Shown here: positions 31,697 to 39,157 of the stretch, piece by piece
Position numbering within the stretch: the stretch's first letter is position 1
Layout: every line of letters begins with the position of its first letter
NCBI GenBank assembly: GCA_002239045.1
Contig: MPNN01000004.1
Span: 124,001 to 188,000 of the forward strand
Reading direction: 5' to 3'
Length of the DNA stretch: 64,000 nucleotides
Source: SAR202 cluster bacterium bin127
GTDB lineage: Bacteria > Chloroflexota > Dehalococcoidia > Lucifugimonadales > Lucifugimonadaceae
Program-made: the position numbers and the translations under genes
Notes under the pieces: generated by a model
Database searches by the model: none
What the model saw: the letters and a program-made list of their open reading frames with translations, nothing else
Told to the model about the DNA's origin: nothing

Positions 31697-34564
31697 ATGA
31701 CCACGACCACCATCGGCATCCTGCCTGAAATCGAAGCCAACAGCGCAATCGCGCAGTATCTTGACGAGTGTGGCAAGGGATGGTCTGCAAATGCGGAACG
31801 TAGGCAGACCCTAGTTGACGATAACGGAAGGCCCGATATCGTCGTTCGCGAACCTGGTCGCAGGGCCGTGGTGTTAGAGACCGAGTATGGGCACCCGGCG
31901 GTTGGAGATGCTGAGTCTCGGTTGGGGAAGCGGTTTGTAGGTGAGACGTATGAGTTGACAGAAGTGATAGCGGTTGGGATAGACGAGGATTGCGAAAGCG
32001 ATACGCGGGCGGAGTTTTTGGAGCGGCTGAAACGAGACGAGGCGGTGCTGTTGGTGCAGCTGGTGTCGACGATCGGGGTGTGGCCGGTTGATCCTTTGCT
32101 GTCGCGTCCGTCGGATCTGGTTGCGTACTGCGAGTATGCTCAGGTACCCCAACTGGAGATCGATAGACAGAGCGCGAGGGTAGCACGCCATATCGAGTCG
32201 CTGGGACTAGCGTTGCTGAATGGTTTGCGGGCGATGACGGCGGTGGGCGACGATATGATCGCGGAGTTAATGGACATCGTCAAGGCTGACACAGCGGAAG
32301 AAGCGACTCGTATAGTTTGCGCGATCTGGTTGACAACGATCGATCTGCACAAAGATCTTGCTTTGTACAGTCCGACGTTGCGCTCAAGGGGGCTGGAGAC
32401 CACTCAAGCGATGCGTGAGAACTCGATGCTAGGCGTACTATCGCCGCGGCATCTCATCGATGCGTGGGAGGTTATTGAGGGTGTCAACTACGTTCCGGTG
32501 ATCGAACTGGCGAAGTCTAGTCTATTGGCAGTTGGAGAATCGGCCATAGTTTCACAAGTATTGAGGAATCTTGAGGAACTTAGCAATGAGCTGAACGACT
32601 TGCAAGCAAAGCACGTCTACAACTTTGCGGGGGAGTTGTGGCAGCGTCTGGTAACTGATCGTGAAGAACGTGCAGCGCACTACACCAAGCCCGAGGTGGC
32701 GGAACTCTTGGCGACGTTGGCGGCCGAGAGGTTCATGGATAGGTCGGTTGATGAAGTGGCATCGCTGGATCTGATGGACGCGGCTTGCGGCACTGGGACG
32801 CTGATAGGTGCCGGTGAACGAGCTTTACGGCGGGTCTATCTGCTGAAGGGCGGGAGCGATCCGAGCCTGCATCGAAAACGGATGGAGGAGCACATCATCG
32901 CGTTGGATGTGAACGGGATTGCCGGGACGATGACTGCGAAACGGCTTACGGACTTGGAGGTTGCTCAGGACTATCAGGAGAGTCGGATTGCGATTGTCAC
33001 GCATGAAGCTGGGTCGCTGTGTCTGTTGAATCCTGAGACAACGGGCATTACGGACATGCTTGGTAGCGGCGGCAGAGGATTGACTCCTGGGCAGTCCTCT
33101 AATAACGGCATGGTGCGGGTCCCGGTCGGCAGTGTGGATTTCGCATTGATGAATCCACCTTATTCGCGGGCTCGCAGGGGAAGGGAACAGGCAACGACTG
33201 GTTTGGCGCCGTTGAGACGGGTCGCCGCGAGATACGGTTGGCTGATGTCTCACGGGCAAGCTGGGTTGGGTAGCGATTTCGGGAATATGAGCAACATGCG
33301 CTTGAAACCCGGAGGGGTGTTCGCGCATGTCCTACCACTCACGGCAGCACACACTGGCAGTTGGACTCAATGGCGACGGGAGATGGTGAAGCACTTTGAG
33401 GACATCGTAGTGATCGCTAATACCAGCACATCGGAACTTCAGAGCATGAGCGCTGACACTGGAATGGGCGAGATGCTAGTGGTTGCCACGAAGCGCGAGA
33501 CCGCTTTGGAAGGATCAGAAGTTGATGAGTTGTTGTGTGTGAGTCTTAGCGCGGCACCTGCGACAATGGCTGAGGGTTACGCGTTGGGACGCAAAATCGC
33601 GGCGATACGCGACGCTCGATCGACCGGAACTGACGGTTGGGGAAGCTGGGCACGCCTCAAGCAGAACGGTACCGGGTCGCCGTGGGGAGCGGTCGGTAAT
33701 CGCAACGTTGAACTGATCGCGGTTTCGGAATTGATGCTGGAAGGCGGGCTTTACGACCCAGCGACGATGAATCAACACGCTATGTCGTTGCCGATTGTCA
33801 CGCTAAGCGAACTTGCCGATGCAGGGCCAACGCATCACCTGATTGGACATCCGAGGGGTAGTGAAGCGATTGGTGCATTCGAGTGGACGCCGCTGGAAAC
33901 ATTGCCGGTTGCTCCGTCACAGAAGTCGATGTGGGTGGCGAATGCACAGACTCAAGTCAGGATCGCAACAGACCCCACGCATGGAGGAACAGCGGTTTCG
34001 CAGAGCCACGCGCGACGCTTAGTGGCTCAAAGAAGCAATTGGTTCATCAGCAGGAACCTCAGATGGACTTCCCAAGCGCTCGCGTTTGCACACACAGACG
34101 ACGATGTTCACGGTGGTCAGGCATGGAACGCGCTCCAAAACCTTGATGACGAAGTTGGCCGCTGCTTGGCGTTGTGGAACAACAGTGTTTTTGGCGGTAT
34201 CGTCCGAAACGCTTATGGTCAGTCAAGTCAGGCCGGACGTGCGAGGATACAAGTGAACGCGATACCGGGCTTGCCGTGTCCAGATTTCGGGGCGGGTACC
34301 GCGGCTGGCGCAGATGCGAGGCGGGTTGCGGGGCTGAATTTCGCGGCGTTGTCGGCGTTGGAGTTGGAGCCGTTCGCGTATTGTTTTCGCGATGAGAATC
34401 GGTGGCAGATCGATGATGTGGTGGCGGACATGATCGGTCTAGATCCGAGCGATCCGGACGTGGCCGATATGTTGGCGCACTATCGTCTGATGTTCGCCAG
34501 CGAACCGAATGTCAACGGGCGGAATCGAGGGGTTTTGGGGGCGTTGGGGGAGTGGGCGGGGTAG
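31697..34564 (+). CDS. large type IIG-like N6-adenine methyltransferase with N-terminal nuclease-like domain, copy 1
   Basis: 955 residues. Residues 10-130 resemble a PD-(D/E)xK domain (P46-D47 in GRPDIVV, then E61-T-E63 in VLETEYG; the usual Lys is Glu). An all-helical linker follows to about 330, ending in WQRLVTDREERAAHYTKPEVAELL, the helix that precedes the methyltransferase in type I/IIG enzymes. SAM motif I is DAACGTGTL (361-369), catalytic motif IV is NPPY (486-489), and the C-terminal 350 residues would hold target recognition. Single-chain restriction-modification is likely, as no separate specificity or endonuclease gene adjoins. A paralogue lies at 43.4 kb. It is downstream of higBA. 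Confidence 0.85.
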   Translation: MTTTTIGILPEIEANSAIAQYLDECGKGWSANAERRQTLVDDNGRPDIVVREPGRRAVVLETEYGHPAVGDAESRLGKRFVGETYELTEVIAVGIDEDCESDTRAEFLERLKRDEAVLLVQLVSTIGVWPVDPLLSRPSDLVAYCEYAQVPQLEIDRQSARVARHIESLGLALLNGLRAMTAVGDDMIAELMDIVKADTAEEATRIVCAIWLTTIDLHKDLALYSPTLRSRGLETTQAMRENSMLGVLSPRHLIDAWEVIEGVNYVPVIELAKSSLLAVGESAIVSQVLRNLEELSNELNDLQAKHVYNFAGELWQRLVTDREERAAHYTKPEVAELLATLAAERFMDRSVDEVASLDLMDAACGTGTLIGAGERALRRVYLLKGGSDPSLHRKRMEEHIIALDVNGIAGTMTAKRLTDLEVAQDYQESRIAIVTHEAGSLCLLNPETTGITDMLGSGGRGLTPGQSSNNGMVRVPVGSVDFALMNPPYSRARRGREQATTGLAPLRRVAARYGWLMSHGQAGLGSDFGNMSNMRLKPGGVFAHVLPLTAAHTGSWTQWRREMVKHFEDIVVIANTSTSELQSMSADTGMGEMLVVATKRETALEGSEVDELLCVSLSAAPATMAEGYALGRKIAAIRDARSTGTDGWGSWARLKQNGTGSPWGAVGNRNVELIAVSELMLEGGLYDPATMNQHAMSLPIVTLSELADAGPTHHLIGHPRGSEAIGAFEWTPLETLPVAPSQKSMWVANAQTQVRIATDPTHGGTAVSQSHARRLVAQRSNWFISRNLRWTSQALAFAHTDDDVHGGQAWNALQNLDDEVGRCLALWNNSVFGGIVRNAYGQSSQAGRARIQVNAIPGLPCPDFGAGTAAGADARRVAGLNFAALSALELEPFAYCFRDENRWQIDDVVADMIGLDPSDPDVADMLAHYRLMFASEPNVNGRNRGVLGALGEWAG

Positions 34565-34736
34565 TTTCGGTAGTGAGTATCAGGTTGATCTCGATGGCGT
34601 AACTTTTTTCGGTGCGTGGGCGGTGAAGGTGGGCGGTGGATTTGGTGCCGAGCAACCGGGTGGAGCGACCGGATGTGGGGTGTATGGAGGCGAGGTGGGT
34701 GTCACCGCTCGGCAGATTCCGAGTTCAATGAACGTA

Positions 34737-35339
34737 TTAGGCCGAACGACCAGAATGTGGCCGGCGCGAACTATGTCTCCGTCGGGCACGTTCGCGTTCG
34801 GCTCGCTTGATTGCCCCGGAATGGTAAAGGCGCCAATTCAACATTTTTTCGCTTACCCCGCAGCGTTGCTTCGCCTGCTGTCTAGTCAATCGTCCACGCG
34901 CTACAGCTAGAGCCATGTCGCTCGATACAAGTAGCTCACCTCCTAGCCACGCTGCTTCTTGTTCTCTGACTTCGTTCCAATCTCGGCAACCTGTCAATCG
35001 GTCCACAGCTGGTGTCGGCTCATGAAACAACAACGCATGAGCCAACTCGTGGGCTAGGTTGCTATTTTGCCGTGCGGGCGAATGGGAATCGTTGTGTAAG
35101 ATCATGCGTCGATAACCGTCGAAAACAGTTAATGCCGAGAAAACATCCTTTTTGTCATGTAGGAAGAATCGCGCCAACGCTGTGTCAATCGATAATTCGG
35201 TCAAAGGGACGACGGGAATGTTTAAGTGCGAGGCCAGGCGTAACGGATCGAGACCTTGCAAAGTGTTTAACCCTAGCTCCACTCTTATATCTTTCACGAG
35301 TGTAGCCGATTCGGTTTTGAAACCTCGTCGCAGTTGCAT
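34737..35339 (-). CDS. ImmA/IrrE-family metallopeptidase
   Basis: 200 residues. Zinc protease motif HELAH (in NLAHELAHALLFH) with the distal acidic ligand region in EQEAAWLGGELLV, typical of ImmA/IrrE proteins (COG2856). A winged segment follows (TRQQAKQRCGVSEKMLNWRLYHSG), then a very Arg-rich tail. These proteases cleave a partner XRE repressor on induction by damage or phage signals, as in ICEBs1 ImmA/ImmR and Deinococcus IrrE/DdrO (known). The XRE gene ends 4 bp upstream, and the ubiquitin-like operon is divergent from it, so this pair is the probable switch for that operon (inference). Confidence 0.9.
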   Translation of the reverse strand: MQLRRGFKTESATLVKDIRVELGLNTLQGLDPLRLASHLNIPVVPLTELSIDTALARFFLHDKKDVFSALTVFDGYRRMILHNDSHSPARQNSNLAHELAHALLFHEPTPAVDRLTGCRDWNEVREQEAAWLGGELLVSSDMALAVARGRLTRQQAKQRCGVSEKMLNWRLYHSGAIKRAERERARRRHSSRRPHSGRSA

Positions 35340-35342
35340 TGC

Positions 35343-35702
35343 TTAATGCATATCCCTTAGGCGTTCATATGCTGTCTTAACCAACTCGTCGAGCATCTCT
35401 GCTGCTTTGGGGGTCAGGTTTTTATCGGCTCTGAGGTACGTCGAAACCATAGCGAGCGGTTCGGCGTCCTCCTTTTGCGGTTTAGGCTGAACAAAATCAT
35501 CGCTTTTCAAGCCTGCCCAAAAGGTTAGAGCAGCCAATCCGTTGACGTCTGGACACTTGCCCTGCGCCATCCGGGTCAACGTCGAAGCGCTTACACCCGA
35601 TTGTGTTGCAACCTGTTTCCAGTTGAGATACCTCACTTGCCTCGTCGTGTCGAGTGCCTCGTAAAGACCTTGGCAGTCGAACCTCCCTTTCTGACGTTCC
35701 AT
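35343..35702 (-). CDS. XRE-family transcriptional regulator, partner of ImmA-like protease
   Basis: 119 residues from the ATG at 35702, chosen over 35726 because GGAGG stands 6 nt upstream. Helix-turn-helix: LNWKQVATQSGVSASTLTRMAQGKCPD (about 28-55). The C-terminal part (EPLAMVSTYLRADKNLTPKAAEMLDELVKTAYERL) is helical and would dimerise or serve as protease substrate. It is first in an operon with the ImmA/IrrE-like gene and divergent from the ubiquitin-like operon; the 102 bp between holds a promoter and an inverted repeat. Likely repressor. Confidence 0.88.
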   Translation of the reverse strand: MERQKGRFDCQGLYEALDTTRQVRYLNWKQVATQSGVSASTLTRMAQGKCPDVNGLAALTFWAGLKSDDFVQPKPQKEDAEPLAMVSTYLRADKNLTPKAAEMLDELVKTAYERLRDMH

Positions 35703-35720
35703 GTTTTTCCTCCCTGTTGA

Positions 35721-35749
35721 TTGCAATAATCGAAGCCGCAGTCTATAAT
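35721..35749 (+). promoter_or_regulatory. sigma70-type promoter of the ubiquitin-like operon
   Basis: TTGCAA (35721-35726), a 17-bp spacer and a consensus TATAAT (35744-35749), pointing at the operon that starts at 35804. The predicted transcription start, about 35756, falls just before a perfect inverted repeat. Spacing and the perfect -10 make this the clearest promoter in the window. Confidence 0.7.
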
Positions 35750-35759
35750 CAAATTCTAA

Positions 35760-35777
35760 AGGTGCAATTCCGCACCT
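35760..35777. promoter_or_regulatory. probable operator, inverted repeat AGGTGC-N6-GCACCT
   Basis: A perfect 6-bp inverted repeat spaced by 6 bp (dyad axis suits an HTH dimer), immediately downstream of the TATAAT and overlapping the start of transcription. The XRE gene transcribed away from here is the obvious candidate to bind it. It could also form a small 5' UTR hairpin ahead of the AAGGA at 35789-35793. Confidence 0.55.
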
Positions 35778-35803
35778 AAAACTGAATCAAGGATGGTATC
35801 ACA

Positions 35804-36076
35804 ATGATTACCCCGATCGAAGAAGATACGGAACGCGGAAGCAAAGAGTCTTACGAGATTTCCGTCAACCACAAACCGGTGTTTGTCGCCGAGAGGTCGG
35901 CGACTGGTCTGGAGATAAAGGAAGCAGCAATCAAGGCAGGCTTGCCAATCGACCTGGATTTCCAATTGGCCAGGGTGGACCGCGACGGTAATCAACCGAT
36001 TGTGGGTGATGCCGACAAGGTGGATGTAACCGAGTTCAAGACTTTCTTCGCCACTGCTGGCGACGATAACTCTTGA
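35804..36076 (+). CDS. ubiquitin-like protein, multiubiquitin-domain family
   Basis: 90 residues. Residues 16-84 match the prokaryotic multiubiquitin domain: YEISVNHKPVFVAERSATGLEIKEAAIKAG with GLPIDLDFQLARVD and a closing strand DVTEFKTFFATAGD. One beta-grasp domain only. It ends AGDDNS, without a C-terminal diglycine, so conjugation (if any) would need trimming, perhaps by the JAB domain encoded two genes on, or does not occur. First gene of an operon with E2-like and JAB-E1 proteins, the set known from computational surveys of bacterial ubiquitin-like pathways. Confidence 0.85.
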   Translation: MITPIEEDTERGSKESYEISVNHKPVFVAERSATGLEIKEAAIKAGLPIDLDFQLARVDRDGNQPIVGDADKVDVTEFKTFFATAGDDNS

Positions 36077-36092
36077 CTCGAAGGGTAAAGCG

Positions 36093-36473
36093 ATGAACCC
36101 CGAGGTTGAACAGTCGGTCAAAGAGTTGCAGCGTTGCTTCCCCAACGCAGAACTAGTGGTGCGCCCTGTCGACGATGGCGGTGCGGTCGTCACAATCGAC
36201 CCGATTGATCTCGGTCCCTCGTATACACCGAGGCAAACATGGATGAAGTTTGCGATCGGATTCCAGTATCCGCATGCTGATATCTACCCTCTGTTCATTT
36301 CTGCCGATGTGACGCGTGTCGATGGTCAACCACACGGCGAAGGAATTTCGGAATCTTCGTTTGACGGCGATTCGGCTTTGCAGTTGTCGAGGCGAAGCAA
36401 TCGATTGAATCCTGCGGTGGATACTGCGGCTCTAAAAGTCAACAAGGTCATTCAGTGGTTTCAACATCTATAA
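36093..36473 (+). CDS. E2-like (UBC-fold) protein lacking a canonical catalytic cysteine
   Basis: 126 residues, 16 bp after the ubiquitin-like gene. TWMKFAIGFQYPHADIYPLFI corresponds to the beta-sheet and YPxxxP region of E2 folds, and DSALQLSRRSNRLNPAVDTAALKVNKVIQWF to the following strand and helices of prokaryotic E2-like families. The only cysteine is C15, far before this region, so no residue occupies the normal E2 thioester position. It could act as a non-catalytic adaptor, use another residue, or be a UEV-like protein. The next gene overlaps its end by 19 bp. Confidence 0.72.
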   Translation: MNPEVEQSVKELQRCFPNAELVVRPVDDGGAVVTIDPIDLGPSYTPRQTWMKFAIGFQYPHADIYPLFISADVTRVDGQPHGEGISESSFDGDSALQLSRRSNRLNPAVDTAALKVNKVIQWFQHL

Positions 36474-37891
36474 GTGGGCCAATCTACCTGCGGCTGCCGT
36501 TCGCAATGGCGACCTCACTTGAGAATCATCTTTTCCCCGGTGATGAAGGCGAACACGGTGCCGTTATTGGTGCTGCGGTGGTCGAAACTGATAGAGGCAG
36601 CCGTTTACTAGGCCATCGGTTGTTTTTGGCCGCCGACGGTATCGATTACGTACCGGGTGTCCGAGGTCATCGGATGCTTACAGCAGAATTCGTACGACGA
36701 TGCGCCCTTGCGTGTGCTGATGAAGGGCTCGCGTACCTCGCAGTTCATAACCACCAAAGCAATGATTGCGTCGGTTTTTCTGAAGACGACATGGATTCGC
36801 ATGAACGCGGGTATCCCGCCTTGATCGATATTCTCGACGGCCCGCCTGTTGGGGCGCTCGTTTTGGGCAAGCGAGCCATCGCGGGAGACATTTGGATATC
36901 ACACGATCGTCAGTTGGCTCTTGACAACACAGTCATCGTGGGTCGGAATCAAAGAATTCGACATCCGTCACCCCCGATCAGTCGGAATTCTGATCCGCAA
37001 TACGACCGCCAGGTGAGGCTGTTCGGTGATCGAGGCCAAGAAATTCTCTCGGCTCAGAAGGTTGCCATAATAGGAGCTGGAGGCGCGGGGTCACTTGTCA
37101 ACGAATACCTCTCGCGACTTGGCGTCGGTCATCTCGTCGTAGTCGATGACGATTGTCTTGATATCACGAATAACCCAAGGGTAGTTGGTGCACGTTTAAC
37201 GGATTTGAACCCTTGGCCTTGGTTGCCCATATTGGCGCGCGTGTTTGGCAGAAAACCCTCAAGCAAAGTGTCCATCGCGGAGCGCGTGGCACGCGAAGCC
37301 AACCCGTCGATTCAATTCGAAGCAATCGACGGCAACGTAGTGGAGGGAGAGGTCGTGGAACATCTCGTCGACTGCGACGCTGTGTTTTTGGCCGCGGATA
37401 CGATGCAGGCGCGGTTGGTGGTCAACGCATTATGTCACCAATATCTGATTCCGACGTGGCAAGTTGGCGCCAAAGTTGACAGCAATGCCGAAACTGGGGC
37501 CATATTGGACGTATTCTCGGTTGTGCGCTATTTGACGCCGGGGGAGTCCTGCCTTTGGTGCAACGAACTTATAGATCCTGGTCGTCTAGCAGAAGAGGCG
37601 ACGTCACCCGAACAAAGGGAGGCACAACGCTACGTAGATGAGGTAACGAACCCGAGTGTCATTACTTTGAATGCGGTGGCATGCGCTCACGCAGTTGACC
37701 AATACCTCTTTCGTACTTTGGAGATCCTGGAAATGCCGGAGACAATATGTTGGTTAAAGTACCGACCCAATGATCCTAGACCCACCATCGAACTGCCTCG
37801 CCGAGATGAAGATTGCTCTGAATGTCAGAGGCGTCTGGGCGCGGGGCATTTACAACCTCTTCCAGTAAGGGGAGATCAAACTTGGAGGTAA
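36455..37891 (+). CDS. JAB (JAMM) peptidase - E1/ThiF activating enzyme fusion
   Basis: 478 residues from a GTG overlapping the E2-like gene. Residues 1-165: JAB domain with a complete JAMM motif, H98-x-H100-x10-D111 (HNHQSND...FSEDD) and probable Glu at 33 (EHGAVIG). Residues 185-420: E1/ThiF domain, with an opening YDRQVRLFG helix, GAGGAG loop (207-212), VVVDDDCLDITNNPR for adenylation, and CDAVFLAADT. Two CxxC pairs, C366/C369 and C454/C457, likely bind zinc as in MoeB/ThiF. Predicted to adenylate the ubiquitin-like protein and to process or deconjugate it. Cytoplasmic. Confidence 0.9.
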   Translation: MVSTSISGPIYLRLPFAMATSLENHLFPGDEGEHGAVIGAAVVETDRGSRLLGHRLFLAADGIDYVPGVRGHRMLTAEFVRRCALACADEGLAYLAVHNHQSNDCVGFSEDDMDSHERGYPALIDILDGPPVGALVLGKRAIAGDIWISHDRQLALDNTVIVGRNQRIRHPSPPISRNSDPQYDRQVRLFGDRGQEILSAQKVAIIGAGGAGSLVNEYLSRLGVGHLVVVDDDCLDITNNPRVVGARLTDLNPWPWLPILARVFGRKPSSKVSIAERVAREANPSIQFEAIDGNVVEGEVVEHLVDCDAVFLAADTMQARLVVNALCHQYLIPTWQVGAKVDSNAETGAILDVFSVVRYLTPGESCLWCNELIDPGRLAEEATSPEQREAQRYVDEVTNPSVITLNAVACAHAVDQYLFRTLEILEMPETICWLKYRPNDPRPTIELPRRDEDCSECQRRLGAGHLQPLPVRGDQTWR

Positions 37892-37895
37892 GAAC

Positions 37896-38147
37896 ATGAG
37901 AACGGTTGCAACCATCATTCTAGGCGGATTCATTGATTTGTTCGCCTTGCCTGTGACCATACCAATATGGAAACTCGGTATCCATGATCCGATAGCCGCA
38001 ACGCCTACCTACGGAATGCGATCAGTTGATGTCACGCTGTTCTTGGTGGACGCAGTTTCCGCGATATTCATCGTGGTCGGAATCGGGATGATCCTGGCGG
38101 CGTTTTTCGTGACATGGATGCTGGGGCTCTCACGAAACCAGTTCTGA
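37896..38147 (+). CDS. small two-helix membrane protein, last gene of the ubiquitin-like operon
   Basis: 83 residues, ATG at 37896, only 4 bp after the JAB-E1 stop. Its Shine-Dalgarno (GGAGGT) lies across the last codons and stop of that gene, so translation is coupled. Two hydrophobic helices at about residues 3-25 (TVATIILGGFIDLFALPVTIPIW) and 46-76, joined by a short loop, with a short polar C-terminus. I recognise no family. Small membrane proteins at the end of defence operons are often the effector, but an anchor or target of the pathway is equally possible. Confidence 0.75.
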   Translation: MRTVATIILGGFIDLFALPVTIPIWKLGIHDPIAATPTYGMRSVDVTLFLVDAVSAIFIVVGIGMILAAFFVTWMLGLSRNQF

Positions 38148-38309
38148 GATTTGACTTAGGAACGGAATCGAAGATGCGTTCGCGGGAACGTCGGTGGTTG
38201 CGGGAATCCCCTGCAAGTCCGTCGCTGAGTATCCTCCGCAGTCGTTTCGCTCCCGCGCTCCCCTTCGCTGTGCCAAGGAGAAGGTGGCGTGGTGAGAGAT
38301 ACGGGGATG

Positions 38310-38420
38310 TTACCAAACGATGAAGACTGGGTAGCGTCTGATCAGGTTGTCGGCCGTCACAATCAGCAAATCCTCGGTTACGGCTTGAGCGACGATGATG
38401 CGGCCGAAATGCACTGTCCA
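38310..38420 (-). pseudogene. C-terminal remnant of a PIN-domain (VapC) toxin
   Basis: Read on the minus strand from 38420, 36 codons give FGRIIVAQAVTEDLLIVTADNL and RRYPVFIVW followed by TAA at 38310. This is the closing third of VapC PIN domains, with the two late acids of the active site (the D in ...QA..E...VTAD). No start or N-terminal half is found, so the gene is a fragment. Apart from it, 38148-38470 holds GC-rich repeat-like sequence and nothing else that I can support. Confidence 0.5.
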
Positions 38421-38470
38421 ACCCGCCGCCGGGTTCACGTCACATTCGCAGTTTACGGGAGTTTCGACCT

Positions 38471-38830
38471 CTACCTCAACACCCGCAGCACAAAGTCGCG
38501 GGCTAGTCGTCGGTCAGCGTCAAGTTCCCACTCTTCCATGATGCCGTGGTAGAAGTAGATGTGACACTTTTCGGCGACGGCGAAGTGTGCTTCGATCAAC
38601 GGATCTTCCCGTTCGGTTGCGAGTTTTATCGCGGCATTCTTCAATGAACGGTGGTTCTGGTACGGCCATTCGCGTTCCTGCGCAACCGCCATAATGGCGT
38701 GCGCCGCTGCGCCCCACAGCTTCTCCGCGCCCTGCAAGACGTCCCCAATCTCGAACTCGTGATCCGATGCCGCCAAAAAATCGAGCGCGATTTGGCGGCG
38801 TTCTGGCGGTGAGATTGTCGAGGTTGTCAT
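38471..38830 (-). CDS. small helical PaREP1/HEPN-like protein, copy 2
   Basis: 119 residues, paralogous to the genes at 15241-15600 and 52639-52992. Shared core: DHEFEIGDVLQGAEKLWGAAAHAIMA, NAAIKLATEREDPLIEAHF and CHIYFYHGIMEEWEL. Here it stands alone downstream of repeat-rich DNA rather than in an operon. All-helical, no membrane segment. Function unknown. Confidence 0.7.
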   Translation of the reverse strand: MTTSTISPPERRQIALDFLAASDHEFEIGDVLQGAEKLWGAAAHAIMAVAQEREWPYQNHRSLKNAAIKLATEREDPLIEAHFAVAEKCHIYFYHGIMEEWELDADRRLARDFVLRVLR

Positions 38831-38869
38831 GAGCTAAAAACCTTCCAATATCAATTCTAGAGAGTGTCC

Positions 38870-39100
38870 TCCACACCTCTGGATGGACGTTCCGTCCGCT
38901 TAAGCGCCGGTTTTCGCCGGTCTGACGGCAGTTTGCAAAGAACCCAATCCCATCACACACCCCAACCGAAATTGGCGACGCCGTCCAACCCGTAGAGGCG
39001 GTTCGCGAACCGCCCCTCCCATCAACGAAAACATCCACAACAACCACAACCCATCCGAGCCCATCTGCGAAAATCTGCGTAATCCGCGGTTCAGACACCC
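38870..39100. repeat. repeat-rich intergenic region
   Basis: Contains a perfect 18-bp palindrome GGCGGTTCGCGAACCGCC (38997-39014) within gtaga...ccctcc, a recognised style of dispersed element in Chloroflexota-like genomes, a gcgccGG-TTTTC-GCCGGtc hairpin near 38912-38930, and TCTGCGAAAATCTGCGTAATCC (39064-39085) followed by gcggttcagac, which resembles another common dispersed intergenic repeat. No gene is visible between 38831 and 39157. Confidence 0.55.
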
Positions 39101-39157
39101 CCCACAGTGCAAGGATCAATCAACGGCTTTAGCCATCGGCAAAGTAGAATTCATCGA

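Noticed and set aside
31697..34564. BREX PglX or DISARM DrmMI as the identity of the type IIG-like enzyme.
   Set aside because: No BrxC, BrxZ, DrmA, DrmB or similar partner genes occur nearby; the stand-alone N-terminal nuclease-like domain fits a single-chain enzyme better.
36455..37891. ThiF/MoeB (thiamine or molybdopterin) role for the E1 domain.
   Set aside because: Fusion to a complete JAB domain and position after ubiquitin-like and E2-like genes indicate the bacterial ubiquitin-like pathway, although the CxxC pairs are shared with MoeB/ThiF.
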